A DNA stretch of 7,093 nucleotides from Fimbriimonadaceae bacterium (GTDB taxonomy: Bacteria > Armatimonadota > Fimbriimonadia > Fimbriimonadales > Fimbriimonadaceae). Positions 1 through 6,038 of the stretch are shown here, in pieces. Where the stretch lies: assembly GCA_022842565.1 (NCBI GenBank), contig JALHPH010000081.1, positions 1 through 7,093 of the forward strand, written 5' to 3'. Position 1 is the first letter of the stretch. Each line of letters opens with the position of its first letter. Both the position numbers and the translations under genes were made by a program. Under the pieces are notes generated by a model. It was not told the DNA's origin, ran no database searches, and saw only the letters and a list, made by a program, of their open reading frames with translations.

Positions 1-356
1 CCATCGTAGAAGGTATCGGCTCGGCCATTGGTCCGGTCGACAAACTGATCGCAAACGACGAAGTGCTCGGGAGCTACGTGCTGCTGCAGCGAGCCCGCCG
101 CGCAGGGGCTAATGATGGCCCTACAGCCCAGCTTCTTCATCGCCCAGACGTTGGCGCGGAAGTTGATCTTGTGCGGAGGAATAGTGTGCTTGCGACCGTG
201 GCGCGGCAAAAAGGCGACTTTGCGCCCAGCGACGTCGGCCAAGAAAACCGCGTCACTCGGGGCGCCGTAGGGTGTGTCCACCTTGACCTCGGTCACGTTC
301 TCCAAAAGGCTATAGAAGCCCGATCCGCCAAAAACTCCAATTTCTGCTGCATTCAT
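1..356 (-). CDS. mtnP: S-methyl-5'-thioadenosine phosphorylase, N-terminal 118 residues (3' end outside window)
   Basis: Cytoplasmic enzyme that splits 5'-methylthioadenosine with phosphate into adenine and 5-methylthioribose-1-phosphate. This is the entry to methionine salvage from the polyamine by-product. The ATG at 356 opens [20 protein letters not shown]. The phosphate-loop GGSGFY is at residues 10-15, [10 protein letters not shown] at 26-35, and the family signature [20 protein letters not shown] at about 49-68. SPCAAGSL (about 83-90) and [16 protein letters not shown] (103-118) match the MTAP branch of the PNP/MTAP superfamily rather than plain purine nucleoside phosphorylase. Family members are about 260-300 aa, so more than half is missing here only because the window ends. 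Upstream there is a weak purine-rich stretch (GAAAGAGAAA) but no consensus Shine-Dalgarno. It starts 36 nt after the stop of the binding lipoprotein gene on the same strand, so the two are probably co-transcribed. Some relatives also act on inosine or 5'-deoxyadenosine, and substrate range cannot be read from this fragment. Confidence 0.93.
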   Translation of the reverse strand, partial: MNAAEIGVFGGSGFYSLLENVTEVKVDTPYGAPSDAVFLADVAGRKVAFLPRHGRKHTIPPHKINFRANVWAMKKLGCRAIISPCAAGSLQQHVAPEHFVVCDQFVDRTNGRADTFYD

Positions 357-392
357 GGTTTTGTTTCTCTTTCAGTTGATCAATAAAAGCGA

Positions 393-1244
393 TTACTCGG
401 ACGCGCGGATGAACTCGCCCAATTGTTGTAGCAATATGTTCACGCGGGAGCCAGCACGCAAAAGGATATCAGGATTGATGTCGGCGACTCGCTTGTTCTT
501 GATCGCGGGCACGTCCTTCAGCCGAGCGTCTTTGAGGATGGCCGCGGCGTTGTTGGGAGCAAGGATGATATCGGGGGCAAAGCCGATTAGCGCTTCCACG
601 TTCACAACCTCGAACTTGCTTGAATTCGGCCCGACGGCGACGCCGCCGCTCTTATTCACGACGTCCGCTTGGAACGTCTCCAATCCAGCCGCCATCCATT
701 CCGTTTTGCCGTCGCCCATCAGCACGATCACTTTCGGCTGTTTCGCGGGGACCTTCGACATGTTGTAGGTCTGAGCATCCTGGATCTTATCCAGGAATTC
801 GCTCATGCGGATTTCGGCACCGACAATGCTGCTGAATGCCTGGCACGCCGCTGAGTATTCGGCGAGTGAGTTTGCGCGGTACTCAAATAGCGGAATCTTA
901 AGCGCTTTCAGCCCTTCGATATCCTTCTCGTTGAACAACCCCGCGTCGTAGGCGATCAGGTCGGGTTTAGCGGCCGCGATCATTTCATAGTTCGGCTTCA
1001 CATCGGCCATAACCGGGATGCTCGGAACGTTGGTCGGAAAGTTACAAGCGCGCGTTCGCCCCAAAATCTGGATTTCGTACGCGGTCTGAGAGATGATCTC
1101 GGTAACGCCGGGGCTAAGGCTGACAATGGTCTTCACCTGCGTGGTCCGGGGCTTTCCGCCTGTTTGCTGCACTTGCTGGCAGCCGCTCAGCACTAGGCTC
1201 ATCAGCAAGAAAAGCCATCCGAGGGTACGCGTCATGCGTACCAT
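393..1244 (-). CDS. BtuF/FhuD-type ABC transporter substrate-binding lipoprotein
   Basis: Predicted 283-aa extracytoplasmic solute-binding protein of the class III (helical-backbone) type that feeds metal-chelate or cobalamin ABC importers. The n-region MVRMTRT is followed by a hydrophobic stretch and a lipobox LSGC, with the lipidated Cys at residue 22. The mature N-lobe has VKTIVSLSPGVTEII (about 38-51), the BtuF-like element VPSIPVMADVKPNYEMIAAAKPDLI (73-97, written in two parts: VPSIPVMADV and KPNYEMIAAAKPDLI), then KALKIPLFEY. The C-lobe has PKVIVLMGDG (170-179) and FAPDIILAPN (222-231). The open frame extends upstream to 1430, but that extension overlaps the opposite-strand gene and would bury the signal peptide. 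Starts at 1244 or 1235 (nine bases shorter, MTRTLGW) both keep the lipobox. Neither has a good Shine-Dalgarno, and 1244 has a GGGG element just upstream. No permease or ATPase gene is in the window. The substrate is unresolved: a corrinoid is favoured by resemblance to BtuF, with a siderophore or heme possible. Confidence 0.85.
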   Translation of the reverse strand: MVRMTRTLGWLFLLMSLVLSGCQQVQQTGGKPRTTQVKTIVSLSPGVTEIISQTAYEIQILGRTRACNFPTNVPSIPVMADVKPNYEMIAAAKPDLIAYDAGLFNEKDIEGLKALKIPLFEYRANSLAEYSAACQAFSSIVGAEIRMSEFLDKIQDAQTYNMSKVPAKQPKVIVLMGDGKTEWMAAGLETFQADVVNKSGGVAVGPNSSKFEVVNVEALIGFAPDIILAPNNAAAILKDARLKDVPAIKNKRVADINPDILLRAGSRVNILLQQLGEFIRASE

Positions 1245-1296
1245 TGTGCCCCAGGGGGCATCACCTATGCAGGGCCCTTCGCGGTAGCATGGCGGG
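1245..1296. promoter_or_regulatory. Divergent intergenic region with short inverted repeat
   Basis: A 52-nt gap separates the start of the binding lipoprotein gene (minus) from the start of the small hypothetical gene (plus), so any promoters for both must lie here or run into the coding ends. Bases 1247-1260 form an inverted repeat TGCCCC-AG-GGGGCA. It lies immediately upstream of the lipoprotein ATG and covers the only G-rich stretch that could serve as its Shine-Dalgarno. No convincing -35/-10 pair was found: TTGTGC (1244-1249) with TATGCA about 16 nt on is a weak plus-strand candidate. It could be an operator or an RNA hairpin that masks the start. Confidence 0.3.
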
Positions 1297-1731
1297 GTGC
1301 GCCTCACCCTGTGTCGCCTCTGCCAACATGCCGACCGTCTCGCGGGCGGGAACCCCATTCTCTTTGGGCTCTTCAGCCGCATGGGCGCGCTCAAGTTGCC
1401 GACGCAACTGGACCCGTGCTTCCTGGTCATTGAGATCGAATCGGAGCCTTTTGAAACCGGTCAGCAACTCCCGATGGAAGTTCGCTTCATCGACGAGGAT
1501 GGCCGCACGCTCACTTCGTGGACCGGCACCCTGGAACTTCCGCCAACTTACGAGCCGATGCCCCAGAGAACGTTTGTGGCCCTGCGGCTGCCCTGGGACG
1601 AGCATTTCGTTTTCACCCGAGCAGGCACCTATCGGTTCGATGTCGTCCTGCGCTCTGGCGACGAGAACGAACTCATCCTTGGAGGCGAAACGCTGATGGT
1701 GGTCGAGGGCCCGCCTCCGCAGCCCTTTTAA
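1297..1731 (+). CDS. Conserved hypothetical protein, DUF6941-like small beta-rich protein
   Basis: A 144-aa soluble protein with no signal peptide or membrane segment. The GTG start at 1297 gives MRLTLCRLCQHADRLAGG, and the stop is TAA at 1729-1731. An opening strand (RLTLCRLCQHADR) leads into NPILFGLFSRMGA. Then come FLVIEIESEPFETGQQLPME, VRFIDEDGRTL, an amphipathic middle, and AGTYRFDVVLRSGDENELIL near the C-terminus. This order (opening 'LLCDYA'-like strand, 'GLF.RI', a 'V.I.DEDG' strand, and a final 'G.Y.F.V..D' strand) resembles the widespread uncharacterised DUF6941 family. That match is from memory, not from a search. A C-x2-C-x-H cluster at residues 6-11 is notable but has no partner ligands later in the chain, so I do not call a metal site. 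The coding frame is supported by its fit to this pattern, whereas the overlapping plus frame from 1244 reads as an Arg/Ser-rich shadow. Function unknown. It converges with the peroxiredoxin-like gene and shares a TTAA with it at the stop. Confidence 0.72.
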   Translation: MRLTLCRLCQHADRLAGGNPILFGLFSRMGALKLPTQLDPCFLVIEIESEPFETGQQLPMEVRFIDEDGRTLTSWTGTLELPPTYEPMPQRTFVALRLPWDEHFVFTRAGTYRFDVVLRSGDENELILGGETLMVVEGPPPQPF

Positions 1732-2222
1732 CTGAGTTGTAGGAGCAGCTCGGTATCGGGGTTGTCACTGGCGTCCACGCTCCTGTACTCCCAGCTGGTC
1801 GTTCCATCGGTTTCAACCAAGAAAACGCCTGGCATCTGCCATGGATCGCCGATTGGCATGCCGACAAAGTGCCCGCGCAAGGTCGCACCGAATCCCCGAG
1901 AGAAAACTTTCGGACTGAAGACCTGCTTGGTTTCGGCCCGCCCCAGCCCGAAAGCCTCGTAGAGTTTTCGGTCGGGGTCGCATAGGAAGGTGTGCGGCGA
2001 ACGCATTTTCGTCTTAAACTCCTGCGCCTCCTCGGGTGAACCCATTGAGACAAACACGGCGTTCAGCGAATCGTGCATGCGCAGCGCGCTCACTTGCTCT
2101 TTACAGAAAACACAACCGAAGTGGCGCAAGAAAATGAGGATGAGCTTGCGCTCGGCGTAAAAGGACTGCAACGGCATCAATTCGCCGAGGGAGTTCAGGA
2201 CATCGACTTCAGGAGCACGCAC
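1728..2222 (-). CDS. Peroxiredoxin-like (AhpC/TSA-type) thioredoxin-fold protein with CxxC
   Basis: A 164-aa cytoplasmic thioredoxin-fold protein, probably a thiol peroxidase or reductase of the peroxiredoxin-like (AhpC-TSA_2/PRXL2) type. The strand KLILIFLRHFGCVFCKEQVS (26-45) holds the redox pair C37-V-F-C40, where classic two-Cys peroxiredoxins have Thr-x-x-Cys. It continues with NAVFVSMGSPEEAQEF (54-69), FLCDPDRKLYEAFGL (79-93), a typical helix after the redox-active region, and the late strand PGVFLVETDG (131-140) with the conserved Pro before the strand. The GTG at 2222 has AGGA directly upstream, too close for an ideal Shine-Dalgarno. The frame stays open a few codons further (to about 2244), so the start may lie slightly upstream. 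It begins 16 nt after the sigma-factor stop and is likely co-transcribed with it. The catalytic type (peroxidase versus disulfide reductase) is inferred from fold only. Confidence 0.8.
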   Translation of the reverse strand: MRAPEVDVLNSLGELMPLQSFYAERKLILIFLRHFGCVFCKEQVSALRMHDSLNAVFVSMGSPEEAQEFKTKMRSPHTFLCDPDRKLYEAFGLGRAETKQVFSPKVFSRGFGATLRGHFVGMPIGDPWQMPGVFLVETDGTTSWEYRSVDASDNPDTELLLQLS

Positions 2223-2238
2223 TCCTGGTACTACGTTG

Positions 2239-3135
2239 TTAAGCGTTCAAGACTTCTCGCAAGGATGCCGCATTTTCTGGGTCTTTCAGCCGCTTGAGGC
2301 ATCGAAGCTCAATCTGGCGAACCCGTTCGCGGGTCAGATTCATGCGCTCGGCTATCTCGTCAAGGGTGCAGAAGATGCCGTCATCGAGTCCGTAGCGCAG
2401 CAGAATCACCTCACGGTCGCGCTCGGCCAGATCCTCCAGAAGAGTCATCACTTGCTGGCGAAGCAAGTTCCGCATGGAGTTTGCCGTGATGCTCACTGGG
2501 TCGCGCTCTTCCAGCGTGTCCGAAAGCTTCCCTGCATTTTCGCCCATGGGCATTTCCAGCGAGATGGGATCGCCAGGCATCTGCATCACCGATTCGACCC
2601 GAGCCAGAGGCATGCCAGATTCCTCAGCCACTTCCACCGCGCTGGGTTCACGCCCAAGTTGGTGGCGCATGCGCGAAGCGACTCGCGTGAGACGGAAGAA
2701 GAGATCGGTCATGTGGACCGGCAGCCGGATGGTCCTCGCCTGATCACAGACGGCTCGCGCGACGGATTGGCGAATCCACCAAGTGGCATAAGTGCTAAAG
2801 CGGAACCCGCGGTCGGGATCGTATTTGGCAACGGCGCGCAGCAGCCCCATGTTGCCTTCCTGAATAAGGTCACCCAGAGCAACACCTCGACCCACAAAAC
2901 GTTTGGCTACGCTTACCACAAGCCTCAGATTTGCTGAGACTAGCTGACTTTTAGCTTCTTCGCACCCCGCCTTCGCCCGACGCGACAGTTCAAGCTCCTG
3001 CTCTCGTGTAAGAAGAGGGGTTTTTCCGACTTGCTTCAGCCAGAAAGTGAGCCCGTCCTCTACTACGGCGAATCCATTCGCCTGTTGCGCCGACTCAAGT
3101 GGGACGGACGAAGCGCTCATTGCACTCGATTCCAT
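2239..3135 (-). CDS. sigA: RNA polymerase sigma-70 family factor, primary (SigA/RpoD) type without region 1.1
   Basis: A 298-aa sigma factor that directs RNA polymerase to -10/-35 promoters. Region 1.2 is about 27-60 ([20 protein letters not shown]). Region 2 is about 64-140, with [32 protein letters not shown] and the -10 recognition and melting helix [19 protein letters not shown], followed by [12 protein letters not shown]. Region 3 is about 143-195, and region 4 about 232-288, with [18 protein letters not shown] and the -35 helix-turn-helix [20 protein letters not shown]. The frame is open to a TTG at 3264, but the ATG at 3135 has a perfect AGGAGG six bases upstream, so I chose it. The acidic region 1.1 of many primary sigmas is absent: only about 26 low-complexity residues precede region 1.2. 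Position directly after dnaG supports a housekeeping role, though a group 2 sigma cannot be excluded. The following gene starts 16 nt after its TAA. Confidence 0.93.
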   Translation of the reverse strand: MESSAMSASSVPLESAQQANGFAVVEDGLTFWLKQVGKTPLLTREQELELSRRAKAGCEEAKSQLVSANLRLVVSVAKRFVGRGVALGDLIQEGNMGLLRAVAKYDPDRGFRFSTYATWWIRQSVARAVCDQARTIRLPVHMTDLFFRLTRVASRMRHQLGREPSAVEVAEESGMPLARVESVMQMPGDPISLEMPMGENAGKLSDTLEERDPVSITANSMRNLLRQQVMTLLEDLAERDREVILLRYGLDDGIFCTLDEIAERMNLTRERVRQIELRCLKRLKDPENAASLREVLNA

Positions 3136-3141
3136 TCCGTT

Positions 3142-3147
3142 CCTCCT
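3142..3147 (-). promoter_or_regulatory. Strong ribosome binding site AGGAGG deciding the sigma-factor start
   Basis: On the minus strand AGGAGG is followed by six bases (AACGGA) and ATG at 3135. It is the strongest Shine-Dalgarno in the window. It rules in favour of the 298-aa sigma form over the upstream TTG-initiated 341-aa reading frame. The strength contrasts with the weak or missing sites of dnaG and the binding lipoprotein, suggesting the sigma protein is made at a higher rate than primase from the shared message. Confidence 0.85.
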
Positions 3148-3174
3148 GGCTAACGCCTTGATAAATAACTTCAC

Positions 3175-3213
3175 TGGGCAAATTATTTGCCCACAGCCAG
3201 CGAATATTCTGGC
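3175..3213 (-). promoter_or_regulatory. Two adjacent hairpins in the dnaG-sigma spacer
   Basis: The first hairpin (3175-3193) is a perfect 8-bp stem TGGGCAAA/TTTGCCCA around a three-base loop. The second (3196-3213) is a 5-bp stem GCCAG/CTGGC around eight bases that themselves contain the palindrome GAATATTC. Both sit in the 112-nt AT-rich spacer (3136-3247) between the dnaG TGA and the sigma ATG. Neither is followed by a T-run in the transcribed direction, so they are poor intrinsic terminators. Candidate roles are RNA processing, mRNA end protection, or a regulator site. E. coli is known to process its dnaG-rpoD message between these two genes, but equivalence here is only inference. A weak possible promoter (TGAACA, 18 nt, TAAAAT on the minus strand, about 3223-3252) lies just upstream. 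Confidence 0.45.
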
Positions 3214-3247
3214 CTTGATTATTTTAGCCGGACTTTGGAGAATATGT

Positions 3248-5011
3248 TCACTTTTCTTCTTCAATTTTGCGAGGTCGAAATGATTTCTGTTTTAGTTGTT
3301 CACGGGCAAGCTCTAAACTTTCGCGGTCCATACTTTGTCCTGCGAGCGATTGGCGCTGTCGGTCGCCTCGTCGCCGCTTCAAATCATCCCAGGCATCGCG
3401 TAGCGATTCAAGCGAAATCGGCAACACGCTGTGGGTGTCCAGATGGATCAGCAGGTCGAATGCGTGCGTCTCTTGCAGCTCGGCGACGAGCACTGGACCT
3501 GCGGCCCGTTCCCCTTTCAGCCAGTGCAACTTCAAGTCTTCCGCCACCTGAATGCCCGTTCGCGTAAAGAAAAGATCCTCTTCTTGCAGCGCGTCCGCGG
3601 CCAGCCGGAAGAAGTCGGGCGAGAGCGCCGCGCGAAAAATCGTCGCCTCGCACACGTGGACCGCCGAAGGATCGGCCGGGATCGGCGCTGCCGCCCGGCT
3701 GCGCTGAGTGGGGCTGGCTTTCTTGCGCGAGGCGATCAGAGCGCGCAGGTCGCGTTCGAGCCCGCGCCTGGCCGCCTGGCGATCCTTGGTGAAGGGATAC
3801 TCGCTTGCCAGGTTATCAAGCGGTCCCAGCACCTCGGTCCAGCGCTTGGCTTGGCTCAAAATCTCCAGCGCCTGGTCCCAAAACTCCTGCGTGCTGACAT
3901 CCACTGCTGCCCGAAGTTGACCGAGTCGGAAAGCCATCGGGTCCAGCGTAGATTCCACCGCTCGTAGGACGCCCACCGCGCCATCGCGGGCCAGCATGGT
4001 GTCGGGGTCGTCGCCCTCCGGAAGCAGAGCCACCCGCACGCGCAGGCCCTCAGCTTCCAATATCCCCGTCGCCCGTTCCGCGGCTTTGATTCCGGCAGCA
4101 TCGGCGTCATAAAGGATGACGACTTCTTTGGCCCAGCGGGCGAGCAGACCCGCATGCTCCTCGCTGAGCGACGTGCCGAGCGAAGCTACTGCCTGCGTCA
4201 CGCCTGCCCGGTGGCACGCGATCACGTCGAGGTACCCCTCCACCAGCACTACACGCTCGGTCTTGGCGATGTGCTGTTTGGCCCGGTTCATTCCGTAGAG
4301 CAATCGGCGCTTGCTGTAGAGAGGGGTGTCGCTACTATTGATATACTTCGGTTGCTTCGGGTTGCCCTTGCCGAGGAGCCTTCCGCCAAATGCCACCGGT
4401 CGGCCGCCTTCATCGTAAATCGGAAAGGTGAGGCGGCCCCGGAACCGATCGTAGTATCCGCCGCCTGCATCCTGCACAACCAAGAAAAGCTCTTCGCATT
4501 CGTTGAGCGCGAAACCAGCTTTCCGCAGGGTTTGGGCAAGCGCGCCATCCACGTTTGAGCCGAATCCAAGGCCCCACTCTTTCACCGTCTCGGCATCCAG
4601 ACCCCGTTCGCGGCAGTACTCCTGGGCCTCCTTGCTCTGGGCGAATTGCTCCATAAAGAAGCGCTGGGCGGTGTGCATCGCCTCTCGCCACGAGGCTTTC
4701 TGAGAGGGGGCGGCTCCGCCGCTTTTGAGCGGGGTCAGTTCAATGCCGACCTCTTCGGCCAGCAGAGTCAGTGCTTCTTTGAAGTCCACACGGTGGAACT
4801 CCATCACGAACTTGAATGCGTCACCGCCTGCACCACACGCGAAGCACTTATAAATGCCCATGTTCGGGCTCACGTGCATGGAGGGCGACTTGTCGTCGTG
4901 GAAGGGGCAGACGCCCTTGTAGTCCTTGCCTGCGCGTTTGAGGGGGACCCGACGTGAAACGACGTCGACAATATTCAGGCGGGCCCGAACACGATCGACG
5001 TCGTCGTTCAC
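3248..5011 (-). CDS. dnaG: DNA primase DnaG
   Basis: A 587-aa primase that lays RNA primers at the replication fork, normally recruited by the DnaB helicase. The N-terminal CHC2 zinc domain has C35-x2-H38 and C56-x2-C59 within CPFH...[11 protein letters not shown]. The RNA-polymerase basic core includes [20 protein letters not shown] (186-205) and [20 protein letters not shown] (221-240). The TOPRIM fold has the catalytic Glu in LVEGYLDVI (E259) and the metal-binding D302/D304 in [10 protein letters not shown]. Residues about 372-430 are linker, and about 450-587 look like the helicase-interaction domain ([20 protein letters not shown], then LQEEDLFF). Length and domain order are normal. The start is GTG at 5011, giving [20 protein letters not shown], which aligns with usual DnaG starts, but no Shine-Dalgarno precedes it. 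The Gly-rich protein gene ends 15 nt upstream, so translation may be coupled. The sigma gene follows after 112 nt. Confidence 0.97.
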   Translation of the reverse strand: MNDDVDRVRARLNIVDVVSRRVPLKRAGKDYKGVCPFHDDKSPSMHVSPNMGIYKCFACGAGGDAFKFVMEFHRVDFKEALTLLAEEVGIELTPLKSGGAAPSQKASWREAMHTAQRFFMEQFAQSKEAQEYCRERGLDAETVKEWGLGFGSNVDGALAQTLRKAGFALNECEELFLVVQDAGGGYYDRFRGRLTFPIYDEGGRPVAFGGRLLGKGNPKQPKYINSSDTPLYSKRRLLYGMNRAKQHIAKTERVVLVEGYLDVIACHRAGVTQAVASLGTSLSEEHAGLLARWAKEVVILYDADAAGIKAAERATGILEAEGLRVRVALLPEGDDPDTMLARDGAVGVLRAVESTLDPMAFRLGQLRAAVDVSTQEFWDQALEILSQAKRWTEVLGPLDNLASEYPFTKDRQAARRGLERDLRALIASRKKASPTQRSRAAAPIPADPSAVHVCEATIFRAALSPDFFRLAADALQEEDLFFTRTGIQVAEDLKLHWLKGERAAGPVLVAELQETHAFDLLIHLDTHSVLPISLESLRDAWDDLKRRRGDRQRQSLAGQSMDRESLELAREQLKQKSFRPRKIEEEK

Positions 5012-5026
5012 TTTATCGCGGATCGA

Positions 5027-5857
5027 TTAGGACTTGCCTGCAGCAATGACAACGCCGGTGACTCGGTGCTTGTCATTGGCTTTCAGGCGCGAAAGTCGGA
5101 AAGCGACGCGGTCCTTCACCAGGAAGCGGACCACGATGTGTTGGCCGCCAACTTCATAGGCATCCGGAGCGCCGTACTTTTGGATCAGCTGCTGGACGGT
5201 GTTGCCAAAGCCCATTCCCTTGCGGGTTTTGACGCGCTTGTCGTTGATGCCGAGCGCTTCGATTTGGACCACGCGGTTGAACTTGTCGAACACGAAAGCG
5301 TAGTGGGCGTTCTGTCGCTTGTAGACCCATCGAGTAAGGGTCACACGAGAGGATTGTGCGCCGCCTGCACCGCCACCAGAGCCTTGACCGTTATCAGGGG
5401 CACCTGCGGGCGAGAGGTTGCTGCCGCCGCCACCGCCACCTCGACCGTCACGAGATCCCTCATCGTCGCCTGGGCGGAACTGTCGGAAATTGGATGTACC
5501 CATGTTGAACGGATCGCCGACCACGTCAGGATAGTTAGTAACCGTGGTGCCGCTAGCCGAGCCAGCCGCAGGACCTGCGCCACCGCCACCGCCACCGCCG
5601 CCACCGCCGGAACCAGGACCACCACCGGATCCACCGGCAGGGCCACCGCCGCTATCGCCCGAGCCCAGAGTCAATCCAAAGATGTCGTCGGGCGAGCCAT
5701 ACAGCGAGACCACTCGGGTTCCTGTGTCATACAGTCGAACGCCGATCAGTTGAAATTCTGCATTCGTGTTGCGCACTTGCGGGCGCGGCTGCTGTGCAAT
5801 CGAGCCAAGAGTCAGAGCGAGGACAAAGCCAAGTGTCAGTACCGATCGAGTTCGCAT
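5027..5857 (-). CDS. Exported Gly-rich protein of unknown function, first gene of the dnaG cluster
   Basis: A 276-aa protein with a signal peptide at residues 1-21 (RTR n-region, hydrophobic VLTLGFVLALTLGSIA, probable cleavage before QQPRPQ). It is predicted to be exported, with no lipobox Cys. A short folded segment (33-63, QLIGVRLYDTGTRVVSLYGS then PDDIFG) is followed by a Gly-rich region (65-100), a Pro/Asn/Asp-bearing segment (104-130), a second Gly-rich tract (131-168), and a C-terminal beta-rich domain (171-273, TLTRWVYKRQNAHYAFVFDK ... KYGAPDAYEV ... VVRFLVKDRVAFRLSRL). The 'YG[SA]PD' element occurs in both folded parts (53-57 and 228-232), suggesting two related units separated by a disordered Gly linker. 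The ATG at 5857 has AGGGAAGGGAAG upstream with loose spacing. dnaG starts 15 nt after its TAA. I do not recognise the family. The 'G...V...YG.PD' element recalls SmpA/OmlA-type repeats, but only weakly. Confidence 0.82.
   Translation of the reverse strand: MRTRSVLTLGFVLALTLGSIAQQPRPQVRNTNAEFQLIGVRLYDTGTRVVSLYGSPDDIFGLTLGSGDSGGGPAGGSGGGPGSGGGGGGGGGGAGPAAGSASGTTVTNYPDVVGDPFNMGTSNFRQFRPGDDEGSRDGRGGGGGGSNLSPAGAPDNGQGSGGGAGGAQSSRVTLTRWVYKRQNAHYAFVFDKFNRVVQIEALGINDKRVKTRKGMGFGNTVQQLIQKYGAPDAYEVGGQHIVVRFLVKDRVAFRLSRLKANDKHRVTGVVIAAGKS
5560..5665. repeat. Low-complexity Gly-codon (ccn) repeat tract
   Basis: On the plus strand this reads as near-tandem ccaccg/ccgcca triplet repeats. On the minus strand they are GGN glycine codons encoding residues 65-100 of the exported protein, with the densest run at 5579-5608 (ten Gly in a row). 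A second, shorter tract is at 5423-5440. Synonymous third positions vary (GGT, GGC, GGA), so this is not a perfect microsatellite, but it could still change length by slippage in frame. Confidence 0.7.
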
Positions 5858-5893
5858 CGTAGTCGTTTCTTCCCTTCCCTAGGGTTTCCGTCC

Positions 5894-5899
5894 ATTATG
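5894..5899 (-). promoter_or_regulatory. Candidate -10 box (CATAAT) for the Gly-rich protein-dnaG operon
   Basis: On the minus strand CATAAT matches five of six bases of the sigma-70 -10 consensus. It lies 36 bases before the ATG at 5857, which would give a leader of about 30 nt. No good -35 hexamer is present at 16-18 nt; the region upstream reads ACTTTT or AACTTT. It is the best promoter-like element seen in the 181-nt divergent spacer 5858-6038, which otherwise holds the palindromes GGCGCGCC (5950-5957) and GGTATACC (6011-6018) and no ORF. Confidence 0.35.
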
Positions 5900-6026
5900 A
5901 CGCGCGCCTCTCCCAGAAAAGTTACAGTCGGTTGGGGGAAACTTTTTTTGGCGCGCCGGACTTAAAGGTGTTTCAATCACCGGAGGGCACCCTGAGCTGC
6001 TAACGGCTTGGGTATACCAGCCGTAC

Positions 6027-6031
6027 GAAGG
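6027..6031 (+). promoter_or_regulatory. Ribosome binding site of trxA
   Basis: GAAGG lies seven bases (TAAACAC) before the trxA ATG at 6039, which is normal spacing and supports that start. The palindrome GGTATACC lies just upstream at 6011-6018. Its TATACC half could serve as a -10 but has no recognisable -35. Confidence 0.6.
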
Positions 6032-6038
6032 TAAACAC

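Noticed and set aside
63..386. Plus-strand open frame (107 aa) at the left edge
   Set aside because: The opposite strand encodes the N-terminus of MTA phosphorylase with the GGSGFY and PRHGR motifs.
1245..1430. N-terminal extension of the binding lipoprotein to 345 aa
   Set aside because: It would bury the signal peptide and lipobox 60 residues inside the protein and overlap the opposite-strand hypothetical gene. The extension is Arg-rich and looks like antisense of coding sequence.
1244..1696. Alternative plus frame (150 aa) over the DUF6941-like gene
   Set aside because: Its composition is Arg/Ser/Trp-heavy and shows no family pattern. The frame from GTG 1297 gives a coherent beta-rich protein.
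2236..2937. Plus-strand open frame (233 aa) opposite the sigma gene
   Set aside because: The minus strand encodes an unmistakable sigma-70 with regions 1.2-4. The plus frame has no recognisable domain.
3175..3193. Hairpin as an intrinsic terminator of dnaG
   Set aside because: No U-run follows the stem in the direction of transcription. The stem is kept as a structural or regulatory element only.
3136..3264. 43-residue extension of the sigma factor from a TTG at 3264
   Set aside because: It overlaps the end of dnaG, reads through the AT-rich hairpin spacer and lacks an SD. The ATG at 3135 has a perfect AGGAGG.
3431..3967. Plus-strand open frame (178 aa) opposite dnaG
   Set aside because: It is a shadow of the primase frame, which carries the CHC2 and TOPRIM motifs.
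5423..5665. ccaccg repeats as a CRISPR or tandem-repeat array
   Set aside because: There are no spacers and no constant repeat unit. They are degenerate Gly codons in an open reading frame.
5066..5965. Long plus-strand open frame (299 aa) opposite the Gly-rich protein
   Set aside because: It is rich in Ala/Thr/Arg from the antisense of Gly codons and recognises no motif. The minus frame has a signal peptide, a coherent beta-rich domain and operon spacing to dnaG.
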